Part shown: positions 34,120 to 41,832 of the stretch, piece by piece
Position numbering within the stretch: the first letter of the stretch is position 1
Layout of the letters: each line of letters begins with the position of its first letter
DNA from: Candidatus Bathyarchaeota archaeon
Lineage (GTDB): Archaea > Thermoproteota > Bathyarchaeia > Bathyarchaeales > Bathycorpusculaceae
Direction: 5' to 3'
DNA: 64,000 nt
NCBI GenBank assembly: GCA_026014665.1
Contig: JAOZHX010000034.1
Span: 1 to 64,000 of the forward strand
The notes under the pieces: model-generated
The model's database searches: none
Told to the model about the DNA's origin: nothing
The model's input: only the letters and a program-made list of their open reading frames with translations
Position numbers and translations under genes: made by a program

Positions 34120-35347
34120 ATAGCTGAATTGTTCTTTCAGCTATTTTGTTCCAGGTGAACTCTGCTAAGACGCGTTTTCTGCCGTTTCTACCCAGCCACT
34201 TGCGTTTCTCAGGGTTTTCCAACGCGTTGACTACACCCCATGCGATATCTGAAGGGTTGTTGGGGTCAATATGGTAGCCACATTGCTCATCTCCACAGCA
34301 GACAACGATTTCGCGCATGCCACTCACGCCAGCGGCCCCAACTATCACAGGTTTCTCCATAGCCATGGCCTCGAGCGCCACGATGCCGAAGGGTTCATAG
34401 AGGCTAGGAAACGCTGCCACATCGCAGGCGGCGTAATGCAAAATTCTTTCTTCTTCGGGGATGAAATCAAAGCAGAACTTGACAAACTCGTCCAAACGGA
34501 TCGTTCGCGTGAGGTTGGTGAGGTACTCCTGCAGGTCCCCTACACCGACAATCACCAGCCTTGCTTTAGGAATCCTCGTAAGTATGTGTGGCATCGCCAT
34601 GATTAATTTATCAATGCCTTTAACGCCTACTAATCGCCCGACAAAAAGAATCATCAACTCATCATCTTTGAGTCCATACTTAGCCCTAATACGTGCAATA
34701 TCCGCTTTGGAAACCGATTCAGGATTGTATTTCTGCGGGTCAACCCCATTGTAGCTAACCTGAATCTTGTCTCGCGGAAAACCAAGCTGAATCAACTCAT
34801 CCTTCATGGCATATGAGACCGTGATAATCAAATCAGCAACTTTGCCTGCTCGCAATTCTATGCTGCTAACAACGCTAGAACCCGTACCCATGGTACGTCC
34901 TTTCTCCGTGGAATGCACGTGAAAAACGAACGGCAACCCCGTTTCCCGCTTCACTGTAATGCCGCCCATAGCCGAGAGCCAATCATGAGCAACCACCACA
35001 TCGTATTTCATGTCTTCTTTTTTAATCAACTCATTAACCAGCTTAGCCGCAGACAGGTAATTGTAAACCATGAGCTTCCCGAACAAATGCAAGCCTCTGC
35101 CCCATTTGCGAATGTCCTCGGCAATCACATCTGGCAAAGAATCGGAAACGTCGAGGTGGAGCGGTCGGTGGATTTCGATGCCGCGCCATATCTCTCTTGT
35201 CGGCAATGAACCAGCGTCATCGTTCATGGTAAAAACGGTTACATCGTGATCGTTAAGTACGAACTTCCGAGTAATTTCAGCTGCGTAGGTTCCTAAGCCA
35301 CCGACAATTTTTGGAGGGTATTCGTATACAAAAACCGCGATCTTCAT
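34097..35347 (-). CDS. GT4-family glycosyltransferase (glycogen-synthase-like)
   Basis: 416 aa, GT-B fold. IAVFVYEYPPKIVGGLGTYA is the acceptor-domain start, VVAHDWLSAMGG and FHVHSTEKGRTMG follow, and YEPFGIVALEAMAMEKPVIV carries the E-x7-E donor motif (about residue 310). Archaeal relatives include glycogen synthases and other hexosyltransferases. Combined with the GH15 enzyme at 16.4 kb, glycogen or trehalose metabolism is plausible. ATG 35347 has GGTGA upstream; the longer frame to 35371 is less likely. Confidence 0.9.
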   Translation of the reverse strand: MKIAVFVYEYPPKIVGGLGTYAAEITRKFVLNDHDVTVFTMNDDAGSLPTREIWRGIEIHRPLHLDVSDSLPDVIAEDIRKWGRGLHLFGKLMVYNYLSAAKLVNELIKKEDMKYDVVVAHDWLSAMGGITVKRETGLPFVFHVHSTEKGRTMGTGSSVVSSIELRAGKVADLIITVSYAMKDELIQLGFPRDKIQVSYNGVDPQKYNPESVSKADIARIRAKYGLKDDELMILFVGRLVGVKGIDKLIMAMPHILTRIPKARLVIVGVGDLQEYLTNLTRTIRLDEFVKFCFDFIPEEERILHYAACDVAAFPSLYEPFGIVALEAMAMEKPVIVGAAGVSGMREIVVCCGDEQCGYHIDPNNPSDIAWGVVNALENPEKRKWLGRNGRKRVLAEFTWNKIAERTIQLYETIVKR

Positions 35348-35503
35348 CTTCTCAAAGTCACCAGTTATCACATAGCATTATGAAACAGCATACTAAAGCT
35401 TTACTTCTCTTCACTTGCCAGCGCCAAAACCATAAAAACGAGTTTAATAGCAGAAAAGTTTGATTACCACGCTCTCCATACAACTACAAGCAAGGTGCAC
35501 ACT

Positions 35504-36067
35504 ATGAGTTTATCACCTCAAAAACAAGAAATACTCCAGCTGTTGCTGCTAAACGATGAGCCACTCAAGGCTGCCGACATCGCTAAAGAAACAAAAAAAG
35601 AATTCCAGCCAACCATGGGACACCTGCTAGGCCTCATCCGAAATGGCTACGTCACTACACCCCAAAAAGGACAATACATAATCACAGCCAAAGGTAAACA
35701 AGCACTCGGCATACCCCAAACCACTAAAGAACAGGCCATCACCATATTGTCATATGCACCTCATGATAAAGCTTTCAACTTCTATGCAGCTGTCGGTAAA
35801 CCACTAAACCTCCATGCGCACAGCCTAAGAGATTTTTGTAACAAACTTGAACGCGCCGATATAGCCTCAATAGAATTCCACGTTAAACGAGGCGATTTCG
35901 AAGCTTGGTTTAAAGGACTAGGCGACGAAGAACTAAGTCATAAAACTGCTCTGATAAGACAAAAAAACATAGTCGGAGAAGACCTGCGTCGGCAACTACG
36001 AGGCATAGTTGAACAACGCTATCTTGAGTTGGCGAAACTGGCTGGTCAACCAATCCCAACTGAATAA
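35504..36067 (+). CDS. Winged-helix DUF5752 protein
   Basis: 187 aa. The N-terminal winged helix (residues 5-70: KQEILQLLLLNDEPLKAADI, GLIRNGYVTT) is followed by a DUF5752-type domain: FNFYAAVGKPLNLHAHSLRD, then ASIEFHVKRGDFEAWFKGLG. I recall the second domain from archaeal proteins near sugar-metabolism and glycosyltransferase genes. AGGTG lies before ATG 35504. It is divergent from the GT4 operon and may regulate it; that is inference. Confidence 0.75.
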   Translation: MSLSPQKQEILQLLLLNDEPLKAADIAKETKKEFQPTMGHLLGLIRNGYVTTPQKGQYIITAKGKQALGIPQTTKEQAITILSYAPHDKAFNFYAAVGKPLNLHAHSLRDFCNKLERADIASIEFHVKRGDFEAWFKGLGDEELSHKTALIRQKNIVGEDLRRQLRGIVEQRYLELAKLAGQPIPTE

Positions 36068-36102
36068 AAAACCTCTTCGCAAAAAAAGGGAAGTTAGTTT
36101 AG

Positions 36103-37086
36103 CTAAGTTATTTGGCTGTATACCGGGTGGCCGCTAAACTTTAAGATGGTTTGTGATCTTTCCAAAGTTCCGCTAGGTAGCCTGGTGCAGATAGAGTTGA
36201 CGATTGCACCTGTGGGTGTAAATCGTACGCCATCGAGCATTTCACCCTTGGTTATGCCTGAAGCAGCAAAAATAAGCTCGTTACCCTTGGCTAATTCTTC
36301 TTCAGTGTAGGTTTTTTCTATATCCACGCCTGCAGCACGTAATCTATTCAAACGGTTTGCATCGTCTTTTTTATCTTTCCACACTTTAACAAGCATCGTT
36401 CCACCCAGACACTTCACCGCAGTAGCCGCTATTGTTGCTTCCGCGCCTGCACCAGCCCCGACGAGTAAATCAATGCCTGAGTCAGGCAAGCAAGTAACGA
36501 TTGAACCCGCTATGTCACCATCGGCGATGAGGATGATTCTCACACCCATCTTTCTTAACCGCAAAAGCAAATCTTGATGTCTCTCACGTTCAAGCATGAT
36601 GACGGTGAAATTAGAAAGCAACAAATCCTTCTCAGAGGCCACAGTTTGCACGATGTCCTCGATCGACATATCAGAAGAGATCTTTCCTTTAGAACGCCCA
36701 TCCGTTGCAATCTTAAAATAGTATCCATCGTCAGGTAAAACTTGCAAGCAACCCGCTGGAGCACACGCCAAAGCTGAGATAGCGTCTTTCTTACCCTTCG
36801 AGGTTGCAGTTGTTCCATCCACTTGATCGACCACAAACTCCACTTTGGGTCCGTTGCCAGTACCGACTTTTTCTCGGTAGCTAAAAGCGGGTGCGTTGTC
36901 TTTGGGTCCTTCGCAGCATATGACTTCGCCGTCAACTTCTGTTTGGTTGAGCACTGCTCTTGAAAAATCCAGGGCTGTTTGATCAACTTTATCTGGGTCA
37001 CCTTTACCTATATGAAGTGCTGCACCAACGGCGGCCGCAGTCGTAATTCTCGTCAAAGACGGAGATAAAGATCTAAGAGATGTCAT
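36103..37086 (-). CDS. glpX: Fructose-1,6-bisphosphatase class II (GlpX)
   Basis: 327 aa. VDQTALDFSRAVLNQ, GEVICCEGPKDNAP, the metal site VDQVDGTTATSKGKKDAISA, and late GGTMLVKVWK and GITKGEMLDGVRF match GlpX/SBPase proteins. Most archaea use the bifunctional FBPA/ase or FBPase IV, so a class II enzyme is notable. ATG 37086 has AGGTGA six bases upstream. It starts five bases after the DUF2090 aldolase stop, giving a phosphatase-aldolase operon. Confidence 0.9.
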   Translation of the reverse strand: MTSLRSLSPSLTRITTAAAVGAALHIGKGDPDKVDQTALDFSRAVLNQTEVDGEVICCEGPKDNAPAFSYREKVGTGNGPKVEFVVDQVDGTTATSKGKKDAISALACAPAGCLQVLPDDGYYFKIATDGRSKGKISSDMSIEDIVQTVASEKDLLLSNFTVIMLERERHQDLLLRLRKMGVRIILIADGDIAGSIVTCLPDSGIDLLVGAGAGAEATIAATAVKCLGGTMLVKVWKDKKDDANRLNRLRAAGVDIEKTYTEEELAKGNELIFAASGITKGEMLDGVRFTPTGAIVNSICTRLPSGTLERSQTILKFSGHPVYSQIT

Positions 37087-37091
37087 GCTAT

Positions 37092-38021
37092 TCACCTTTC
37101 ACGTTCATTTAACCATAACTCAGTAAATTCAACGTAGTTCTGAGCGATTCTCTTAACCGCTTCGTCCCTATTAATTTTGCCCGCTCGAAAATCAACCAGC
37201 GGTTGCCAAAAGATAGTTCTGCCAACAGCAAACCCGATAATGCCTGGTATTTTAGCGCCGACTTTAAGCCATTCCTGCACCTTCTCTTTGGATTCTCCTC
37301 GTCCTAGAGTTATAACTCCTACTTTGCGTCCGCCGATCTGAGCCTGCGCCACCACTGCCTTAGCGCTCGCAGGATCATCAACTCCCTCAAGTTTCCAGAT
37401 TTCGGGTTCCACGCCTGCAGCTTGAATATCTCTCAAACAATCCACCATTAGCTTTGGGCGTAGTTCTTGATCGTACTTTTCTTTTGATCCGCCAAGGTTT
37501 GCCAATTGTGCTGCAGTTGCTGGGACGATGAGTTCAAAGAGGAAGGGTCGATCTTTTTGTTTTAGGTAATTGTTGAGCAGTTTAAGCCTTGTGAGTTGTC
37601 GTTTGTTGAGTGCAACGTCACTGTCTGGGTTATAACGTACAAGGACTTTTACGAATGTGGGATCGAACTCTTCTATGTGCTTAGCAAAGTCTTCGCCGTA
37701 TTCAAAATCAAATTCATCCTGCCCCGACTTCTCCACCGGCATGGCAAAGTTGTAGCCGCCTTTCTTTGCCTCTCGCAGAACTAGCTCTCCGAATTCTTCA
37801 TCCACCAACAAACCCGCAATGTCTTTAGGTACGCCTTTCTTTAGCGCTAAAGTGAAACCTTCAAAAATCATTTGCTTGTACTGTTCAATTTGCCGTTTCT
37901 CTTCAGTGGTCGGTTTGCGGTTCTTGATTTCAAAGAGTTTTTCGATAAAAGATGCTCGATGGTCAAAAGCCAAAATCAACAATTCTTTTTGGGACCAATC
38001 AATCAATACATAGTCACCCAT
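37092..38021 (-). CDS. DUF2090 sugar-phosphate aldolase-like protein (IolC C-domain type)
   Basis: 309 aa. LLILAFDHRASFIEKLFEIK, GLLVDEEFGELVLREAKKGG, FVKVLVRYNPDSD, then FELIVPATAAQL, EIWKLEGVDD and IGFAVGRTIFWQPLVDFRAG match the TIM-barrel DUF2090 domain found at the C-terminus of IolC. That domain cleaves 2-deoxy-5-keto-gluconate 6-phosphate. Lysines in VKVLVRY or WKLEG are candidate Schiff-base residues. It stands alone here, upstream of glpX, suggesting aldol condensation followed by dephosphorylation. Confidence 0.8.
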   Translation of the reverse strand: MGDYVLIDWSQKELLILAFDHRASFIEKLFEIKNRKPTTEEKRQIEQYKQMIFEGFTLALKKGVPKDIAGLLVDEEFGELVLREAKKGGYNFAMPVEKSGQDEFDFEYGEDFAKHIEEFDPTFVKVLVRYNPDSDVALNKRQLTRLKLLNNYLKQKDRPFLFELIVPATAAQLANLGGSKEKYDQELRPKLMVDCLRDIQAAGVEPEIWKLEGVDDPASAKAVVAQAQIGGRKVGVITLGRGESKEKVQEWLKVGAKIPGIIGFAVGRTIFWQPLVDFRAGKINRDEAVKRIAQNYVEFTELWLNERER

Positions 38022-38089
38022 GTTTTACTTAGTTTTTACTCACATAAATGATTATTGCATCCCACGGCTCGATCACTTTACTGCTCACT

Positions 38090-38321
38090 TGATTGTTTTT
38101 CTTAACAGCTTTTCTTCCCATCGCGACGTGACAATCTTAGGTTCCTTCAACATGCCACCACACCCACAACCAGCCGAACACAACATGAAACTATGCAGAG
38201 TATGTGGAGAAAAACACTTATCCCACACACAAATAGGCATACCAAAACAGCCCAAACCAAAAAAGCAACCGCAACCACAAACAATCTTGTGGCACCCCCA
38301 GAACCGCCACATCCACATAAA
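38090..38321 (-). repeat. GT-rich dispersed intergenic element, copy B
   Basis: Read on the minus strand it begins ATGTGGATGTGGCGG, continues GTGCCACAAGATTGTTTGTG, TTGGTTTGGGCTGTTTTGG and TTTGTGTGTGGGATAAGTG, and reaches TTGTGGGTGTGGTGGCATGT. A further 55-bp part (AAGATTGTCACGTCGCGATG, GGGAAGAAAAGCTGTTAAG) is shared with copies C and D. It lies in the 494-bp gap between two divergent genes (aldolase and L44e). No other feature is seen in that gap. Confidence 0.85.
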
Positions 38322-38515
38322 AAGGGAATTAACACACACTACGTCAGCACTCCAAACAGGACTTACTCCAAAAGAACTGATCTAAAGCACCAACTGAGCT
38401 GTCATCACCTTAGCTGTTGTACTAAGGGCGTTCGAAGGTAGCGAGTTTTGACAAGAAAAGCGAAAAAGTATAAGAATGCGTATGTTTCTTTAATCGGAAG
38501 CTGGTCGTGAATTAA

Positions 38516-38791
38516 TTGAATGTTCCTAAAGAAGTTAAAACTTACTGCCCAAAATGTAAGGCTCACCAACTTCATAGTGTAACCCTCTACAAAGCCGGCA
38601 AACGCCGAGCACTCGCTAAAGGTGAACGCCACCATGAACGAGAAAAGAAGGGTTACGGCGGACAAAAATATCCTCTACAAAGAGAATTCGCCAAAACAAC
38701 AAAAAAACAAACGCTCAGACTAAAATGCAAAGTCTGCAACTACATGCGCCACAAAGACGGCATCCGCCTAAGAAAACTAGTCATACAATAG
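38516..38791 (+). CDS. rpl44e: Large-subunit ribosomal protein L44e
   Basis: 91 aa. NVPKEVKTYCPKCKAHQLHS and LRLKCKVCNYMRHKDGIRLR hold the four zinc Cys. It lies at the E-site of the large subunit. TTG start 38516. It opens the conserved archaeal cluster L44e-S27e-aIF2alpha-Nop10-PAC2. Confidence 0.95.
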   Translation: MNVPKEVKTYCPKCKAHQLHSVTLYKAGKRRALAKGERHHEREKKGYGGQKYPLQREFAKTTKKQTLRLKCKVCNYMRHKDGIRLRKLVIQ

Positions 38792-38803
38792 GAGAAAACC
38801 AAA

Positions 38804-39001
38804 ATGTCGGATTGGAACAAACTCATCCCCAAACCCAAAAGCGTTTTCCTCCGCGTAAAATGCCAAAAATGCGGCAATGAACAACTCATATTCAGCAACG
38901 CAGTCAACACAATCACCTGCAACGTATGCGGAGAAACCCTCGCCACACCAACAGGCGGAAGAGCAAAAATCAACGGCGAAGTCCTCAACATCCTCGAATA
39001 A
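38804..39001 (+). CDS. rps27e: Small-subunit ribosomal protein S27e
   Basis: 65 aa. FLRVKCQKCGNEQLIFSNAV and ITCNVCGETLATPTGG give the C4 zinc finger of S27e. ATG 38804 follows AATAGGAGAAAACCAAA, with GGAG nine bases upstream. Cotranscribed with L44e and aIF2alpha. Confidence 0.95.
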   Translation: MSDWNKLIPKPKSVFLRVKCQKCGNEQLIFSNAVNTITCNVCGETLATPTGGRAKINGEVLNILE

Positions 39002-39014
39002 GGAAGCCCACACC

Positions 39015-39800
39015 ATGGCTGAGCGTAAGCCCCAATGGCCAGAAGTCGGCGACCTCGTTATCGCCACCATCGAAACCGTCACCGACTATGGTGCTTACGC
39101 AAAACTCGATGAATACGAAAAACGCGGGCTCTTGCATGTTTCCGAAATTTCATCTTCATGGATAAGAAACATCCGTGACTTTGTCCGCGAAGGACAAAAG
39201 GTAGTTCTCAAAGTTCTACGTGTCGATTTGGAAAAAGGGCACATTGACCTTTCGCTTAGACGGGTCACCAAACGCGAGCGCATCGAAAAAATCCTTTCTT
39301 GGAAGAAAGAGCGCAAAGCCGAATCTCTTCTAAGAGGGGTCGCAGAAAAACTTGGTTTAAGCAGTGAAGAAGTCTACCAAAAAGCCGGCGCACTCATAGA
39401 AGAAAAACTCGGCTTATACGAAGGCTTCGAAAAAGCAGCCATAGAGGGACCAGAAGCCCTAACTGAAATCGGGGTGCCAGCAGACTTCGCCAAAACCTTT
39501 GCTGAAGTTGCCAAAGAACGTATCCACGTGAAGATGGTCAACGTAAAAGGCGTGCTAGAAATCAGAGTCGCAAAACCCAATGGCGTAAAAATAATCAAAG
39601 AAGCATTCAACAAAGCAAAAGCTGAAAAAACCAAAAATGCCAACGTTACCTTCTACGTTATCGCTGCACCCAAATACAGCGTTGAAGTCCAAGCGGAAAA
39701 CTATAAACGCGCGGAAGAAGTCCTGCAAAAAACAGCCCAAGCCGTGGTCACGTACATAACCAAGGCAGGCGGAACAGGAAACTTCAGAAGGGAAAAATAG
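39015..39800 (+). CDS. aif2a: Translation initiation factor aIF2 subunit alpha
   Basis: 261 aa. An S1/OB domain at the N-terminus (WPEVGDLVIATIETVTDYGA, HVSEISSSWIRNIRDFVREG) is followed by the helical domain and the C-terminal alpha-beta domain that contacts aIF2gamma. It delivers initiator tRNA. ATG 39015 is the start; the longer frame from 38877 lies inside S27e. Its TAG overlaps the Nop10 GTG by one base. Confidence 0.95.
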   Translation: MAERKPQWPEVGDLVIATIETVTDYGAYAKLDEYEKRGLLHVSEISSSWIRNIRDFVREGQKVVLKVLRVDLEKGHIDLSLRRVTKRERIEKILSWKKERKAESLLRGVAEKLGLSSEEVYQKAGALIEEKLGLYEGFEKAAIEGPEALTEIGVPADFAKTFAEVAKERIHVKMVNVKGVLEIRVAKPNGVKIIKEAFNKAKAEKTKNANVTFYVIAAPKYSVEVQAENYKRAEEVLQKTAQAVVTYITKAGGTGNFRREK

Positions 39801-39967
39801 TGGTCTATCAATTGCGCAAATGCGTAAATTGCCAAACATACACCCTCAACAAGAAAACCTGCCCAGCATGCGGTGGGCCAGTCAAAATCCCTCATCCAGC
39901 AAAATTTTCCCCAGATGATAAATACCTAAAGTATCGAATGGAAATGAAAAGGAGCCAAGAACGTTGA
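39800..39967 (+). CDS. nop10: H/ACA ribonucleoprotein component Nop10
   Basis: 55 aa, found by reading the gap between aIF2alpha and PAC2. Translation begins VVYQLRKCVNCQTYTLNKKT, has the second zinc pair CPACG, then HPAKFSPDDKYLKYRMEMK, which is the universal Nop10 sequence. It scaffolds Cbf5 for pseudouridylation. GTG 39800 overlaps the aIF2alpha stop, and its TGA overlaps the PAC2 TTG. Gar1 and L7Ae, the other partners, are within 9 kb. Confidence 0.95.
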   Translation: MVYQLRKCVNCQTYTLNKKTCPACGGPVKIPHPAKFSPDDKYLKYRMEMKRSQER

Positions 39968-40734
39968 AAGAAACCTACATCAAAGAATTCACTCAAATCC
40001 AACCCAACAACCCTGTCCTCATCGAAGGCTTACCTGGGCTTGGGTTAGTCGGCAAAATCGCATTACGCTACCTAATAAAACAGCTTAAAGCCAAAAAAAT
40101 CGCCTACCTCTATTCGCCGCATTTCCCCTACTTCGTGCTCGTCAACAAAAAGGGTAACGTACGACTACTTCGTGGCGCTTTCTACTACCACCAAAACCCT
40201 AAAGGCAACGACCTAATCCTCTTCACAGGCGACAGCCAAAGCCAAACTATCGAAGGACAATACGAAATCGCAGACCGCATGCTCGACTTCAGCGAAAAAC
40301 ACGGCGTAAAAACAATCGCAACCATCGGCGGCTACCGAATGGAACCCAAAGAAAAACCCAAAGTCTACATTGCAGCAACCAGCCCCGAAATGGTAAACAA
40401 AGCCCTCCAAGCAGGTGCAACATTAAGCGCTTCAGGTAGTCCCATAGTCGGCACTGCCGGGCTCATCCTTGGCTTAGCTAAATTCAAGAAAATCGAAGCC
40501 CTCTGTTTACTGGGTGAAACACGCGGTTATCTGCCAGATCCCCTTGCCGCAAAAAGTGTGTTAGAGGTGCTAAAATCAGCTTTCAACTTCGATTTGGACC
40601 TCACAGGCTTAAACGAAGAAATCACAAGGGCAGAGACTATGGTTACCCGCCTGCAGCAAATCGAAGCCAAACGTGCCCTGCAAGCTGAAGAAACCCGCAA
40701 GCAAGAGGACAAGAAAACAACTTACATATCCTAA
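39964..40734 (+). CDS. pbaB: PAC2-family proteasome assembly chaperone
   Basis: 256 aa. NPVLIEGLPGLGLVGKIALR, HFPYFVLVNKKGNVRLLRGA, LILFTGDSQSQ and GSPIVGTAGLILGLA match the archaeal PbaB/PAC2 fold. Such proteins assist 20S proteasome assembly, or act as ATP-independent chaperones. The C-terminus is a charged coiled coil (about residues 215-250), longer than needed. TTG 39964 has GGAG nine bases upstream. The last gene of the L44e cluster. Confidence 0.85.
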   Translation: MKETYIKEFTQIQPNNPVLIEGLPGLGLVGKIALRYLIKQLKAKKIAYLYSPHFPYFVLVNKKGNVRLLRGAFYYHQNPKGNDLILFTGDSQSQTIEGQYEIADRMLDFSEKHGVKTIATIGGYRMEPKEKPKVYIAATSPEMVNKALQAGATLSASGSPIVGTAGLILGLAKFKKIEALCLLGETRGYLPDPLAAKSVLEVLKSAFNFDLDLTGLNEEITRAETMVTRLQQIEAKRALQAEETRKQEDKKTTYIS

Positions 40735-41819
40735 GTAAAACTCTTCTTTATTATATCGACAGTTTTCTGTGCGGCAGTGCCATCCCCAAACGGGGAAACA
40801 GACGGCAGTGTAGTTTGGTTTGCGGCAGCTTCTTCCATAGCATCTAAAATTGCTTTACTGTCAGTCCCAACCACCAGAGCGAACCCTGCTTCAACTGCTT
40901 CTTGGCGTTCAGTTGACAAACGAATAACCAAAACACGTTTCTTTATGCCTGGAGCAGTAGCTTCCTCCTGGATACCGCCCGAATCAGTTATTATGAGTTT
41001 GCAGTTTTTCATTAAGACCAAAAAATCCAAATACCCCAAGGGCGGCAAAACCAGCACGTTCTTTAGTGCCTCCATGTCAGCAAGCATGTTATTTTCCTGC
41101 AAACGCTTCCTTGTTCGCGGATGCATCGGATAAACAATCGGCAATGGCGACTTCGAAAAAACCTCCATAAACGACTCAAGGACCTCAACGTTATCGACGT
41201 TTTCAGCACGATGCGCCGTTGCCAGAGCAAAGGTTTGGAAAGGAATTTTTTCCATGATTTGGGAGTTCTTTTCGGCTATGGGCAAATGCTGGTTTACAGC
41301 ATCAATGGCTGTATTGCCTGTGAGAAAGATTTTTCCCCAGACATTCTCTTTAAGTAAATTTGATTTAGCCCGCTCGGTTGGTGCAAACAAAAACTCTGCT
41401 ATATGGTCGGTTAAACGGCGGTTATGTTCCTCTGGCATACGCAAATCAAAGCTCCTCAACCCCGCTTCCACGTGCCCAATAGGAATAAAACGTTTGTTTG
41501 CTGCAAGCGCCGCTGCCAAAACACTGTTAGTATCCCCTTCCACTAAAACGATAGATGGCTCGACCTTTGCTAGCAACTGATCAGTCTTCGCCATGATTTC
41601 CGCCGTTTGCGCTCCTGGAGAAGAAGCATCAATTTTAAGCGAATAGTCGGGTTCGTCAAGCTCTAGGTTCTCGATGAACTGCCGCGCCATGTTATAGTCA
41701 TAGTGCTGGCCGCAATGCACAAACACGTATGGGAGTTGTGCTTCTTTTAGCGCACGGATTATCGGCGCCATTTTTATGATTTCAGGTCTTGTTCCTGCAA
41801 CGACAACAACTGGCTTCAT
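40731..41819 (-). CDS. wecB: UDP-N-acetylglucosamine 2-epimerase
   Basis: 362 aa, GT-B-like fold. VVVAGTRPEIIKMAPIIRAL, VHCGQHYDYNMA, VEGDTNSVLAAALAA, GHVEAGLRSFDLRMPEEHNR and ITDSGGIQEEATAPGIK are all present. It converts UDP-GlcNAc to UDP-ManNAc for glycan or N-glycan synthesis. No WecC is adjacent. Converges with PAC2, overlapping by four bases. Confidence 0.93.
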   Translation of the reverse strand: MKPVVVVAGTRPEIIKMAPIIRALKEAQLPYVFVHCGQHYDYNMARQFIENLELDEPDYSLKIDASSPGAQTAEIMAKTDQLLAKVEPSIVLVEGDTNSVLAAALAANKRFIPIGHVEAGLRSFDLRMPEEHNRRLTDHIAEFLFAPTERAKSNLLKENVWGKIFLTGNTAIDAVNQHLPIAEKNSQIMEKIPFQTFALATAHRAENVDNVEVLESFMEVFSKSPLPIVYPMHPRTRKRLQENNMLADMEALKNVLVLPPLGYLDFLVLMKNCKLIITDSGGIQEEATAPGIKKRVLVIRLSTERQEAVEAGFALVVGTDSKAILDAMEEAAANQTTLPSVSPFGDGTAAQKTVDIIKKSFT

Positions 41820-41832
41820 GGTGCATGTCCTT

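Noticed and set aside
38877-39014. N-terminal extension of aIF2alpha
   Set aside because: It lies wholly inside S27e in another frame; ATG 39015 begins the OB domain.
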